A stretch of 64,000 bases of DNA from Granulicella pectinivorans (lineage in GTDB: Bacteria; Acidobacteriota; Terriglobia; Terriglobales; Acidobacteriaceae), in contig NZ_FOZL01000001.1 of assembly GCF_900114625.1 (NCBI RefSeq), forward strand, positions 1,550,001 to 1,614,000, written 5' to 3'. Shown here piece by piece: positions 26,642 through 35,136 of the stretch (position 1 is its first letter; every line of letters begins with the position of its first letter). Under the pieces are notes generated by a model. It was not told the origin of the DNA. It did no database searches and was given only the letters and a program-made list of their open reading frames with translations. The position numbers were made by a program, and so were the translations under genes.

Positions 26642-27616
26642 ATGCCTTCCTCGCGCCGTGAATTTGTAGTTGGAATGGGCCTCGCCGCCACCGGTCTCGC
26701 CACGCGCGGCCTCTACGCGCAGAAGGCCTCGGTCTCCACATCCTGCCCCTTCCGGCTCGCCGTCATCAACGACGAGATTTCGCCCGACTTCGACCACGCC
26801 TGCGACGTGGCGGCCAACGAGTTCGGGCTGCACTGGATCGAGCTCCGCAGCATGTGGGGCAAGACGGTCACCTCGCTGGACGCGGCACAGATCGACGAGT
26901 CCAAACGCATCCTCGCCAAGTACAACCTCAAGGTCACCGACATCGCCAGCCCGCTCTTCAAGTCCGACTGGCCCGGCGCGCCGATTTCGCAGCACAGCCC
27001 AAGCTTCAAAAAACCCAGGGAAGTCGATCCGCACGAGCAGGACGCGCTTCTGCTGAAGTGCATCGAGACCGCAAAGGCCTTTGGGACGGACCGCATCCGC
27101 TGCTTCGACTTCTGGCGTCTCGAAGACCCGAAGCCCTATCGTGCGGCCATCAACGCCAAGCTCAGCGAGGCCTCCGAGACCTGCGCCAAACACGGGATGA
27201 TTCTTCTTCTCGAAAACGAGATGGCCTGCAACACTGGCAGTGGCGAAGAGGCCGTGGAGACCCTGGCCGGCGTGCCCAACAAGAACTTCATGCTCAACTG
27301 GGATCCCGGCAACGCCGCCACTTTTCCGGGCAACGTCCCGTATCCCGACGCCTACAACAAGATTCCGAAGCACCGCATCGGTCACTGCCACTGCAAGGAC
27401 ACCGTCCGCGCGGCCGATGGGAAGGCCTCGTGGGCACCGGTAGGCGGAGGCATCATCGATTGGACCGGGCAGTTCAAAGCCTTCGTGAAGGATGGCTACC
27501 ACTATGGCGTCTCGCTGGAAACCCACTGGCACGGAGCCGCAACTCCTGAAGAGTCAACGCGCATCAGCATGAAGGGGCTGAAAGAGACCCTCGTCAAAGC
27601 CGGAATCACCTGCTAG
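26642..27616 (+). CDS. Tat-exported sugar isomerase/epimerase-like TIM barrel
   Basis: 324 residues. The twin-arginine signal SRREFVVGMG at the N terminus is followed by an AP-endonuclease-2/xylose-isomerase-like TIM barrel. Likely metal ligands are in LLLENE, NWDPGN, GHCHCKD and SLETHW, in the usual order Glu, Asp, His, Glu. It probably acts on a sugar or inositol-like substrate in the periplasm. The next gene is a Tat-exported Gfo/Idh oxidoreductase 96 bases on; this pairing is common in sugar modification pathways. The gap between them is pyrimidine-rich with no clear hairpin. Confidence 0.88.
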   Translation: MPSSRREFVVGMGLAATGLATRGLYAQKASVSTSCPFRLAVINDEISPDFDHACDVAANEFGLHWIELRSMWGKTVTSLDAAQIDESKRILAKYNLKVTDIASPLFKSDWPGAPISQHSPSFKKPREVDPHEQDALLLKCIETAKAFGTDRIRCFDFWRLEDPKPYRAAINAKLSEASETCAKHGMILLLENEMACNTGSGEEAVETLAGVPNKNFMLNWDPGNAATFPGNVPYPDAYNKIPKHRIGHCHCKDTVRAADGKASWAPVGGGIIDWTGQFKAFVKDGYHYGVSLETHWHGAATPEESTRISMKGLKETLVKAGITC

Positions 27617-27712
27617 AAGAAGCGTCCCGTTCGCTTTTGCCGTTGTCTCTTTTTCCGCTTTTTCCCCACAATCTTTTGTCTGTTTTTAGCCCGCAACGAG
27701 AGGGAATCCATC

Positions 27713-28987
27713 ATGGTCACACGCAGAACATTCATGGGCCAGGCTACCGCCGCAGCCGCTGTCATGGCGCTCCCCACCGCACGCGCCCTCGGTGCCAACG
27801 ATCGCATCCGGGTAGCCCTTGTGGGCTGCGGAGATCGCGGCCAGGAGGACATGCGCAACGCCCTCAAACAGCCCAACATCGAGATTGTTGCCGCAGCCGA
27901 CGTCTATACGCGCCGCCTGGAGCAGATGACCGCCAAATATCCCGGCATCAAGACCTACGATGACCCGCTGAAACTCCTCGAAAACAAGGACGTGGACGCG
28001 GTCATCAACGCGACGCCCCTGCATCTGCACGCCAAGTACTTCCTGGCCACCCTTGCGGCGGGCAAGGACCTCTACTCCGAGAAGACGATGTGCTACAACA
28101 TCGCCGATGCCACGGCCTGTCGCGACGCCGCCAAGGCCTCCAAACAGGTCGTCCAGATCGGGATGCAGCACGAGAGCGAAGGCGAACTCCGCGATGTGCA
28201 GAGTTGGGTGAAGGGCGGAAAACTGGGTAAGCTCACGATGGTTGAGGCCTGGATGAGCCGCAATACCCCGCGTGGAAAGGGCCAATGGGTCCGGCCAATT
28301 CCCGAGGACTGCAACCCGGCGCACGTCCGCTGGGATCTCTTTTTGGCGAATCGTCCGAAGGCCGAGTTCGACCCGATGAAGTTCATCAACTGGCGTCTCT
28401 TCTGGGAGTTTTCCGGGGGCAACATCACGGAGAACATGGTGCACCAGATCGCGTGGATCGCCTCTGCGCTCGATCTCGACGTTCCCGCGGCGGCCTACTG
28501 CGCGGGCGGCGTCTTCTCCGAGAAGGATGGCCGCCAGGTCCCCGATACCATCGCCGTGACGCTGGAATATCCCAACGACCTCACGGTGCTTTGGCAGTCT
28601 ACCTTCTCGAACGCCCGCTACGGTCTTGGGGAGCACTATCTCGGCTCGAATGGCACGATCGAGCATGTCTCCGGTTCGACCGGTATGATCACCGGCAGCC
28701 GCTCCGGCAATACCACCTACATGCCGGAGAAGATCAACAACGCCGAGGGCACGGTCATCCAGTCCAGCACCCCGGGCGTGGATCATATGGCCAACTGGTT
28801 CGAGGCCATTCGCTCCCGCTCGCACAACGTCCATGCCACGGTGGATGTGGGCTACAAGTCTTCGGTCGCGGCCTACATGTCGAACCTCGCGTACCGCCGC
28901 AAGGCTCGCGTGACGTTCGAGGAAGCGAAGGCTGCCGACCCCAACGCGCTGTGGATGGATATGCCCGGGCACCACGCGCACGGCTAG
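27713..28987 (+). CDS. Tat-exported Gfo/Idh/MocA oxidoreductase
   Basis: 424 residues. The twin-arginine signal TRRTFMGQA is followed by a Rossmann domain with VALVGCGDRG (GxGxxG form) and the family loop LYSEKTM, where EKP is more usual; the C-terminal alpha/beta domain carries WRLFWEFSGGN and MVHQIAWIASALDLD. These enzymes oxidise or reduce sugars with a tightly bound NAD(P), imported folded by Tat. GAGAGGG lies about 9 bases before the ATG. It likely works with the isomerase-like enzyme upstream. Confidence 0.92.
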   Translation: MVTRRTFMGQATAAAAVMALPTARALGANDRIRVALVGCGDRGQEDMRNALKQPNIEIVAAADVYTRRLEQMTAKYPGIKTYDDPLKLLENKDVDAVINATPLHLHAKYFLATLAAGKDLYSEKTMCYNIADATACRDAAKASKQVVQIGMQHESEGELRDVQSWVKGGKLGKLTMVEAWMSRNTPRGKGQWVRPIPEDCNPAHVRWDLFLANRPKAEFDPMKFINWRLFWEFSGGNITENMVHQIAWIASALDLDVPAAAYCAGGVFSEKDGRQVPDTIAVTLEYPNDLTVLWQSTFSNARYGLGEHYLGSNGTIEHVSGSTGMITGSRSGNTTYMPEKINNAEGTVIQSSTPGVDHMANWFEAIRSRSHNVHATVDVGYKSSVAAYMSNLAYRRKARVTFEEAKAADPNALWMDMPGHHAHG

Positions 28988-29011
28988 CTACGGCGTGCCG
29001 TCTCACCCCAT

Positions 29012-29050
29012 CCCACACGCGCGACTTGCTCGCGGTGTGGGGTTTCTCTT
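29012..29050 (+). terminator. Terminator after the Gfo/Idh gene
   Basis: CCCACAC (29012-29018) pairs with GTGTGGG (29035-29041), with further GCG/CGC pairing inside the loop, and is followed by GTTTCTCTT. Confidence 0.7.
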
Positions 29051-29127
29051 CGGACGCACGATCCTTGCCGCTGCGCGGGAGGGGAATCAAAGTGCTCCAC
29101 GGCCCGGCGGGATGATGTGGCGGTTTG

Positions 29128-29133
29128 TATACT
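29128..29133 (+). promoter_or_regulatory. -10 box of a probably leaderless transcript
   Basis: TATACT ends 9 bases before the ATG at 29143, and no ribosome-binding site is present. No good -35 box is seen. The same TATACT-N9-start pattern occurs on the minus strand at 39103-39118. Confidence 0.5.
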
Positions 29134-29142
29134 CAAAGCCAG

Positions 29143-29853
29143 ATGTTCGCCCCCTTCCAGTCCGTGACCACGGCCCACCCGCTGGCTTCGTTCGCTGCGG
29201 TCGTCGGGCTTGGACTGGTCCTGGGGATGCGGCACTCGACCGATCCCGACCATGTGGTCGCGGTTTCCACGATCGTCGCGCGGGAGCGCTCGGTCCCACG
29301 GGGGGCGCTGATCGGTGTGCTGTGGGGGCTTGGTCACACGATCACGATCGTGGCCGTGGGCGCTGCCATCATCCTCTTCAAGCTGGTGATTCCGCCCCGC
29401 CTGGGCCTTTCGATGGAACTTGCGGTCGCCGCCATGCTGATTCTGCTCGGCGTGCTGAACCTGACGGGCGTTCTCTCGCGCATCACCCACCACTTCACGC
29501 CGGAGCCGACGAAGCCCACGCTGGGCCTCTTTCACATCCTGCGCCCGCTCTTCATCGGGCTGGTCCACGGACTCGCGGGATCCGCGGCTGTTGCCTTGCT
29601 GGTGCTCTCGATGATTCCAAGCCCCACCTGGGCGGTGGCTTATCTGGCGGTCTTCGGGCTGGGCACGGTGCTGGGGATGATGCTGATGACGACGGCGATG
29701 GCGATTCCCATCGCCTTGACCGGACGCGGCGCCACCCGCACCCTGACGGTCGTTTCTGGCCTTGCGAGCATCTGCTTCGGCCTTTTCCTGGTGTATCAGA
29801 TCGGCTTCGTCGATGGCCTTTTTACGGCGAACGTTCACTGGATTCCCAGTTGA
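29143..29853 (+). CDS. NiCoT/UreH-type membrane permease
   Basis: 236 residues with about six membrane helices. The first helix contains GMRHSTDPDH, that is the HX4DH motif (His31, Asp36, His37) which binds Ni or Co in nickel/cobalt transporters of the HoxN/NixA and UreH families. Length is near that of UreH-like forms and shorter than HoxN. Substrate (nickel, cobalt or another small ligand) is not decided, as no urease or hydrogenase gene is nearby. The ATG at 29143 is preferred over an in-frame TTG at 29125 because the -10 box overlaps the latter. Confidence 0.85.
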   Translation: MFAPFQSVTTAHPLASFAAVVGLGLVLGMRHSTDPDHVVAVSTIVARERSVPRGALIGVLWGLGHTITIVAVGAAIILFKLVIPPRLGLSMELAVAAMLILLGVLNLTGVLSRITHHFTPEPTKPTLGLFHILRPLFIGLVHGLAGSAAVALLVLSMIPSPTWAVAYLAVFGLGTVLGMMLMTTAMAIPIALTGRGATRTLTVVSGLASICFGLFLVYQIGFVDGLFTANVHWIPS

Positions 29854-29882
29854 TATTCCTCGCTCCGCGTGGCGACAGGTCC

Positions 29883-29946
29883 AAAACATGGAAAAATGTA
29901 TGGATATCGTGGCCAAATGGGTGGAAAAACGTGGTGCGTGAAACAT
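29883..29946. repeat. Dispersed repeat, copy B
   Basis: The core 29901-29936 matches copy A at 6171-6205 (about five mismatches, one gap), same orientation. It sits between the convergent permease and glycosyltransferase genes and consists of short near-repeats containing ATGG and GTGG separated by A-rich pieces. Confidence 0.6.
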
Positions 29947-29998
29947 GGGATCGCATCCGGACTGTTTCCAGGGAGAGCTCCCTGTCACGGCAGAAGAT

Positions 29999-30994
29999 TT
30001 AGCTGCGCTTGTACTCTACGAGCTTCTGCCTGGTTCCGCGGCGACGATTCCACTTGTACTTCAACTGGCCCCAGAAGATCGGCAGTTGCTGGAAGTGCGA
30101 GTGGATGCCGAAGAGAAGCAGGGCTACCCAGTCGTCGGTCTTCCAGCGATTTTTCAGGGCGGAGCGGAGGCTGATGGCCGCGAAGAACGCGATCATCAGA
30201 GCGAGGGGCAACGCGCTCCGGAGCAGGACAGAGCCGAGCACTCCGGCGAGCAACACCGCGATATGGGTCAGGGCACGATTGCGGTTTTTCACGGCCTCTT
30301 CTTCCCAGAAGCTTTCTCCGCGGGCCTTCAGCATGTCCGAGACCTCGGCGAAGGCGTAGCCGGCGCGGGTGTTGCGCCGCCAGTACTGGCTGAAGTGGTG
30401 GATCGCGAGGTCGTGACCGGTCATCTTGCGGTCGACGTGGAGGATTCTGAAGCCTTTTGCCGCGATCCTGCGGCAGAGCTCGGGTTCTTCGCCGGCGATG
30501 AGGGTGTCGTCGAATCCGCCGACGGACTCGAGCACCGCGCGCCGCATGAGGGCGTCTCCGCCGCAGTAGGGCGTGAAGCCGGGAGCGTAGATCCAGTCGA
30601 GGTCGAGCATGCGGACGTACATGGAGCTTCTGGGGCGCGTCTCCCGGCGGTGGCCCCAGACGATGGCGATCTCGGGTGCGTTGAACTCCGGCAGGGATGC
30701 CGCGACGAACTCCGGATCGAGGATGGTGTCGCCATCGAGGAAGAGGATCATCTCGCCCAGGCCGGCGCGCCATCCGGCGTTTCGGCCGAGGGCTGCGGAG
30801 GGACGCTCGGGAGAGAGTGCCACGACGCGTGCGCCCATGGCCTCGGCGAGTTCGACGCTGCCGTCGACCGAGCCCGAATCGACGTAGATGGTCTCGACGG
30901 TGAAGCCGTCGCGGCGCATGTGCTGCACGGAGTGCAGACATGCGGCGAGCCGCTCGCCCTCGTTGCGCCCGATCACGACCACGGAGAGGAGCAT
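29999..30994 (-). CDS. GT2 glycosyltransferase with C-terminal membrane helices
   Basis: 331 residues. A GT-A fold with VVIGRNEGERL at the start and the metal-binding LDGDT motif near residue 90; acceptor-side region AGEEPELCRRI (similar to the ED motif). Two hydrophobic segments near 245-280 anchor it to the inner membrane. Last gene of a three-gene minus operon; its ATG overlaps the stop of the acetyltransferase (TGATG form). It should add a sugar to a lipid-linked exopolysaccharide precursor. Donor unknown. Confidence 0.9.
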   Translation of the reverse strand: MLLSVVVIGRNEGERLAACLHSVQHMRRDGFTVETIYVDSGSVDGSVELAEAMGARVVALSPERPSAALGRNAGWRAGLGEMILFLDGDTILDPEFVAASLPEFNAPEIAIVWGHRRETRPRSSMYVRMLDLDWIYAPGFTPYCGGDALMRRAVLESVGGFDDTLIAGEEPELCRRIAAKGFRILHVDRKMTGHDLAIHHFSQYWRRNTRAGYAFAEVSDMLKARGESFWEEEAVKNRNRALTHIAVLLAGVLGSVLLRSALPLALMIAFFAAISLRSALKNRWKTDDWVALLLFGIHSHFQQLPIFWGQLKYKWNRRRGTRQKLVEYKRS

Positions 30995-31506
30995 CAGGCG
31001 CGCCCGCCCTTCATGGGACGGATGGTTGCGGGGATTCCCACGGCGATGGAGCCGGAGGGGATATCGGTGAGGACGACGGCGTTCGCGCCGATGGCGACGT
31101 CGTCGCCGATGACGATCTCGCCGAGGATCTTCGCGCCTGTGCCGATGTCCACGCGGTTGCCGATGCGTGGCGAGCCGCGTGTGCCTTTGCGGCGGAGTCC
31201 GATGGTGACGCCGTTGCGGAGCGTGCAGTCGTCGCCCAGCACCGCGTCTCCGCTGATGATGATGCCGCCGATATGCTCGATGACGAGACCACGGCCGATG
31301 ACGGCCTCGCAGGGCAGCTCCACCTGCAGGAGCATCTCCGACCAGAATTTCATGACTTTATAGGCAAAGGAGAAGGGAACCCGGAGCGCGCGGGGCTTGA
31401 TGCCGTAGCGCCATCGCCCGAAGCGGTAGATGACGAGCACCCAGAATCCGTGCCGGTTCCATTGCCGGTCGTGGCTCTTCCAGTCGTCGCGAATATTTTC
31501 GAACAC
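30994..31506 (-). CDS. Serine-acetyltransferase-like hexapeptide acetyltransferase
   Basis: 170 residues. A left-handed beta-helix with hexapeptide repeats covers about 70-160, including IGRGLVIEHIGGIIISGDA and IGNRVDIGTGAKILG, with the catalytic-type His in EHIGG. It resembles SAT/CysE-like proteins found in polysaccharide clusters, where they usually acetylate a sugar rather than serine. It lies 16 bases after the Wza-type gene in the same direction and overlaps the glycosyltransferase gene, so acetylation of the exopolysaccharide is inferred. Confidence 0.85.
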   Translation of the reverse strand: MFENIRDDWKSHDRQWNRHGFWVLVIYRFGRWRYGIKPRALRVPFSFAYKVMKFWSEMLLQVELPCEAVIGRGLVIEHIGGIIISGDAVLGDDCTLRNGVTIGLRRKGTRGSPRIGNRVDIGTGAKILGEIVIGDDVAIGANAVVLTDIPSGSIAVGIPATIRPMKGGRA

Positions 31507-31522
31507 CCTCTCCCCCCGAAGA

Positions 31523-32536
31523 TCAGTGAAGCAGCGAACTCACCGTAAAGAGCTGCACCAGAGGCGAGATCTTGGCGAAGGCATAGCCGAGGCCGTTGAA
31601 GGTGCTCTCCGGTACGAGAATGATATCCCCTGTCTGGAGGGAGAGATCCAGCGTTCTGGGGGTGAGCATGTCCTTGTACGCGACTTCCTGCGTTCGTCCG
31701 GGCTGGCCGTTCACGCCGCGATGGATGATCTGGATCTTCGGGTTCTTGCCGGCCAGCTCGGTGACTCCGCCAGCCTGCGCGAGGAGTTGGGGCAGCGTGG
31801 ATTTTGCATCCAGCCGCATGTTTCCGGGGCGCGCCACCATGCCGAGGATGGAGACATATTTGGTCTGACCGGGGACGTAGACGACGTCGTCGCGTTTGAG
31901 GCGCATGTTCGCGAGGGCGTTGCCCTCATCGAGCAGACTGCGGAGCTGGACGGTGATCATGGTCTCGTTGCCGCGATAGATCATGCACTCTTCGGGGACT
32001 GCGATCGGCCGCGTCGAAGGGCTGGCGTCGATACTGCCGCCGCCGCTCCCACCCGATCCGCCGCCTGCCTGCAACTGGGCTCCTCCGCGGGAGATGACTT
32101 CGAGGAGGGTTGGAGGGCCGTCGAAGAGAAGGATTCCAGGATGCTCGACCGCGCCGAGGAGGAGGATCTTGTTGGAGGAGTACTTGTCCACTCCGATGGA
32201 GACAGTCATCCCTGCGTAGTAGGCTCCGAGTGCCTCTTTGATGACCTCGGCGGCGCCTTCGCGGGTCTGGTCGACTACCTTCACCGAGCCTACGATGGGC
32301 ATGGTGATGTTTCCGTCGGGGCCGATGGTGTGCTTTCCGGTCAGCTCCGGGCGGCCGATGACGTCGACCGAGATCTCATCGCCGCGCCCGAGTTGGTAGG
32401 GCTGATCCGCCGCTGGCTCGAAGGCCTTGAGGACGGCTTCCCGGTTCATCTGCAGGCCGGGCGCGGCATCCTGCGCCTGGCACAGTCCAGCGATCAGCAC
32501 CATTCCCATCAGCGAGCATCGACGCACCAGCATCAT
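31523..32536 (-). CDS. Wza-type polysaccharide export protein
   Basis: 337 residues with a signal peptide (about 1-22). A Poly_export domain (about 45-125, YQLGRGDEISVDV) is followed by two SLBB domains (about 125-225 and 225-310). A Gly/Ser linker (about 155-170) interrupts the first. There is Cys near the cut site but the lipobox is poor (AGLC), so lipid anchoring is uncertain. The C terminus is a likely amphipathic helix that would form the outer-membrane pore. AAGGGG lies 6 bases before the ATG; a TATGAT -10-like box is at 32568-32573. Confidence 0.93.
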   Translation of the reverse strand: MMLVRRCSLMGMVLIAGLCQAQDAAPGLQMNREAVLKAFEPAADQPYQLGRGDEISVDVIGRPELTGKHTIGPDGNITMPIVGSVKVVDQTREGAAEVIKEALGAYYAGMTVSIGVDKYSSNKILLLGAVEHPGILLFDGPPTLLEVISRGGAQLQAGGGSGGSGGGSIDASPSTRPIAVPEECMIYRGNETMITVQLRSLLDEGNALANMRLKRDDVVYVPGQTKYVSILGMVARPGNMRLDAKSTLPQLLAQAGGVTELAGKNPKIQIIHRGVNGQPGRTQEVAYKDMLTPRTLDLSLQTGDIILVPESTFNGLGYAFAKISPLVQLFTVSSLLH

Positions 32537-32567
32537 CGCAACCCCTTCGACCTACCGGTCAGATTCA

Positions 32568-32573
32568 ATCATA
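32568..32573 (-). promoter_or_regulatory. Possible -10 box of the Wza operon
   Basis: TATGAT on the minus strand, about 32 bases before the start codon, in the 167-base divergent interval 32537-32703. No clear -35 box at 16-18 bases. Confidence 0.35.
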
Positions 32574-32703
32574 GGTCACGCTCCTGTCTTCCATCCGGCC
32601 AAAACAAGGTTCCGATCGTTACCAGACAGCAACCGTTTTTCACAGGACTTCCTTTCCCTGCACACACATTCCATCAAAGGGGGGGATAATTGCAGGAACC
32701 ATC

Positions 32704-35112
32704 ATGCCAGTTCTTCGAAAATCGCGTTTCGTTTCGGGCTTTATTCTTGTGATTCTCCTCGGCTGCCAGCGGAACATCGCGCACTCCACGTCAGTTGCGG
32801 AGCCGGCCTCCGACCCCACGACGACTATCACGGACATTCACATTGCTCCCGTGGTGATCCGCTCCGAAGTGAAGCGTTTCGGGATCAACATTGCCGGTCA
32901 GAGCTTTTACGACTCGGGGCAGATGCTGCGGAATCTAGTTGCCTCGAATCCCGGCTTCGAGGGCGAGACCTGGCAGTCGATTCTCCGGTGCGCCACGGCC
33001 TCTTCGGTGCGGTGCACGGAGGCCAACCAGTGGAACCAATGGCCTGCCGACTTCCTGAAGGGTGCGACCTTCGAGTTCCTGTCCGGCCCGTCGGTTGGGT
33101 CGACCGGAACGATTACGCAACAGGACGCGGCCAACCCGAACCTGAAGGACGACGGCATCAGCCTGCACTTCGACCGTCTCAATACGGCCCCGCTTCCGGG
33201 GGACTTCGTGGTGGTGCGCAAGACGATTCCCGGCAAGGCGGAGGCGGGATGGTGGCCGAGCGTGTGGGCCGGCGGCACCATTGCGACGGAGACGAAGGAT
33301 CTTGCTCCCAATACCCCAGGCAAGCAGGCCCTGCGCCTGACGGCGGAGATTCCGGGGCAGTCCGCGGGGGTGAATGCGTACTTCGACTCTCTGGCGGGGC
33401 ACTCCTTTGTGCAACTCCGCGGTGTGTATCACGTTGCCTTCCGGGCGAAGGGGCTCGGCGGGAACAACAGGATCAATGTGGCTGTTCACCGCGATTCGAA
33501 TGGACAGACGGAGTCCATGCTCAACAAGCAGGTGAGTCTCTCCAACCGGTGGCAGGACTATACGCTGGACTTTACGGCGAACGAGCATGACACGATCGGG
33601 ACTGCTGCCCTGGGGTTTTCGGTTGGCGGCGGCTCGGTTTTGCTGGATGATGTGTCGCTTACTCCGGCACGGACCTCTTCGAACTCGACGGCGTTTCGCG
33701 ATGAGGTGGTGGAGACGTTGCGAGAGCTTCGGCCCGGCGTGCTGCGCTACCAGGATGGCGATCATCTGGGGTCGTCGATCGACAACCTGATTGCACCGGT
33801 GGCTGGCCGTCAGCGTGCGGGCTGGAGCGAGCGGACCGCGGAGCAGGGTGGGATTCCGATCGGGCTGCCGGAGTTTCTGGCGCTGTGCCAGGCGGTTGGG
33901 GCGGACCCGTGGTTCAATATGCCCTCGGCGATTACGCCGCAGGAGACCAGGAATCTGATCGAGTATCTGTCTGGGCCGGCGGGTACGCCGTATGGGGCGA
34001 AACGTGCGGCGGCGGGGCAGGTTCAGCCGTGGACCGAGGTGTTTTCGACCATCCATCTGGAGCTTGGGAACGAGGAGTGGAATGGGCCGATCTTTGCGGG
34101 GACGGCTATGCCCGACCCGGTTATCTACGGGTCGAGGGCGCGGCTGATCTTTCAGGCGGCGCGCAGCGTGCCGTTTTATCCGTCGAACAAGTTCGACCTG
34201 GTGATCGGGACGTTTGCGGATATTCCGGACTGGACGACCAAGGAGCTTTCGCACTCGGGCGCGTACGATTCGACCGCCGTTGCGCCCTACCTTTTCAATC
34301 ACTTCAACGACGATAGCTCGAACGAGGCGATCTTCGCGCCGATGTTTGCGGAACCGGAGCGGCTTGATTCGGTCGCGTCCGGAAGCATGTACCAGCAGGC
34401 GAACGTGGCGGCGCATGCGGCGCGGCCGGCGAAGCTGTCCGTGTATGAGGTGAACCTTGGAACCGCGGACGGGACGGCTTCGCAGGAGAGCGTGAACCGC
34501 GCGGTTCCGTCGGTTGCGGGAGGGATTACGGTCATCGAGCATATGCTGCTGATGCTTCGCGATCTGGGTGTCAGTACGCAGTCGATCTGGGCGCTGCCGG
34601 GTTTCCAGAACGGCTTCGCCAACACGACGGGGAAGCCGGAGCATGAGACGTCTCCGCTGTTTGGGGCGGTGGTCGATATGGGCGGGACGACGAATCGCCG
34701 GAGGCCGGTGTACCTGGCGGAGAAGCTGGCGAATGCATCGATTCTGGCGAATATGCTGGAGACGAAGCTGACCGGGGCGAACCCGACGTGGCAGCAGAAG
34801 AAGAGCCAGAACGACCAGGTGCAACTGGACCGGGTGCATGCGCTGCAGACGTTTGCGTTCTCCGAGGGAGCGAGCCGTACGCTGATCGTCGTCAACCTGA
34901 GCCGCACGGGGACGCAGCCGATTACGATCTCGGGGGAGGCTCCGACGGGGCCGGTGAAGGTGTCGGTGCTGACGTCGGAGCATATCGACGATACGAACGA
35001 GACGTCGAACAAGGTGGCGATCAAGGAGATGACGCTGCCGAGTTTCCATGCGCAGACGCCGTATGAGCTGGCTCCGTTTTCGATGACGGTTTTCAGTTGG
35101 ACCGGGCGTTAG
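32704..35112 (+). CDS. Lipoprotein glycosidase-like protein with carbohydrate-binding domain
   Basis: 802 residues. The lipoprotein signal ends in LLGC (Cys20). A carbohydrate-binding-like beta domain (CBM4/9 type, about 195-335, ends DDVSLTPA) precedes a TIM-barrel region of clan GH-A type, with HLELGNEEWN giving Asn456-Glu457 at the acid/base position, as in GH39/GH51-like enzymes. A C-terminal beta domain follows. The family cannot be fixed from sequence alone. It may trim or degrade polysaccharide at the cell surface; it sits inside the exopolysaccharide region, divergent from the Wza operon. AGGA lies 7 bases before the ATG. Confidence 0.75.
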   Translation: MPVLRKSRFVSGFILVILLGCQRNIAHSTSVAEPASDPTTTITDIHIAPVVIRSEVKRFGINIAGQSFYDSGQMLRNLVASNPGFEGETWQSILRCATASSVRCTEANQWNQWPADFLKGATFEFLSGPSVGSTGTITQQDAANPNLKDDGISLHFDRLNTAPLPGDFVVVRKTIPGKAEAGWWPSVWAGGTIATETKDLAPNTPGKQALRLTAEIPGQSAGVNAYFDSLAGHSFVQLRGVYHVAFRAKGLGGNNRINVAVHRDSNGQTESMLNKQVSLSNRWQDYTLDFTANEHDTIGTAALGFSVGGGSVLLDDVSLTPARTSSNSTAFRDEVVETLRELRPGVLRYQDGDHLGSSIDNLIAPVAGRQRAGWSERTAEQGGIPIGLPEFLALCQAVGADPWFNMPSAITPQETRNLIEYLSGPAGTPYGAKRAAAGQVQPWTEVFSTIHLELGNEEWNGPIFAGTAMPDPVIYGSRARLIFQAARSVPFYPSNKFDLVIGTFADIPDWTTKELSHSGAYDSTAVAPYLFNHFNDDSSNEAIFAPMFAEPERLDSVASGSMYQQANVAAHAARPAKLSVYEVNLGTADGTASQESVNRAVPSVAGGITVIEHMLLMLRDLGVSTQSIWALPGFQNGFANTTGKPEHETSPLFGAVVDMGGTTNRRRPVYLAEKLANASILANMLETKLTGANPTWQQKKSQNDQVQLDRVHALQTFAFSEGASRTLIVVNLSRTGTQPITISGEAPTGPVKVSVLTSEHIDDTNETSNKVAIKEMTLPSFHAQTPYELAPFSMTVFSWTGR

Positions 35113-35136
35113 CGGGGCTATGTGAGGGCGATCGGC

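Noticed and set aside
29125..29142. TTG start six codons upstream for the permease
   Set aside because: The TATACT box overlaps it, and no ribosome-binding site is present for either start.
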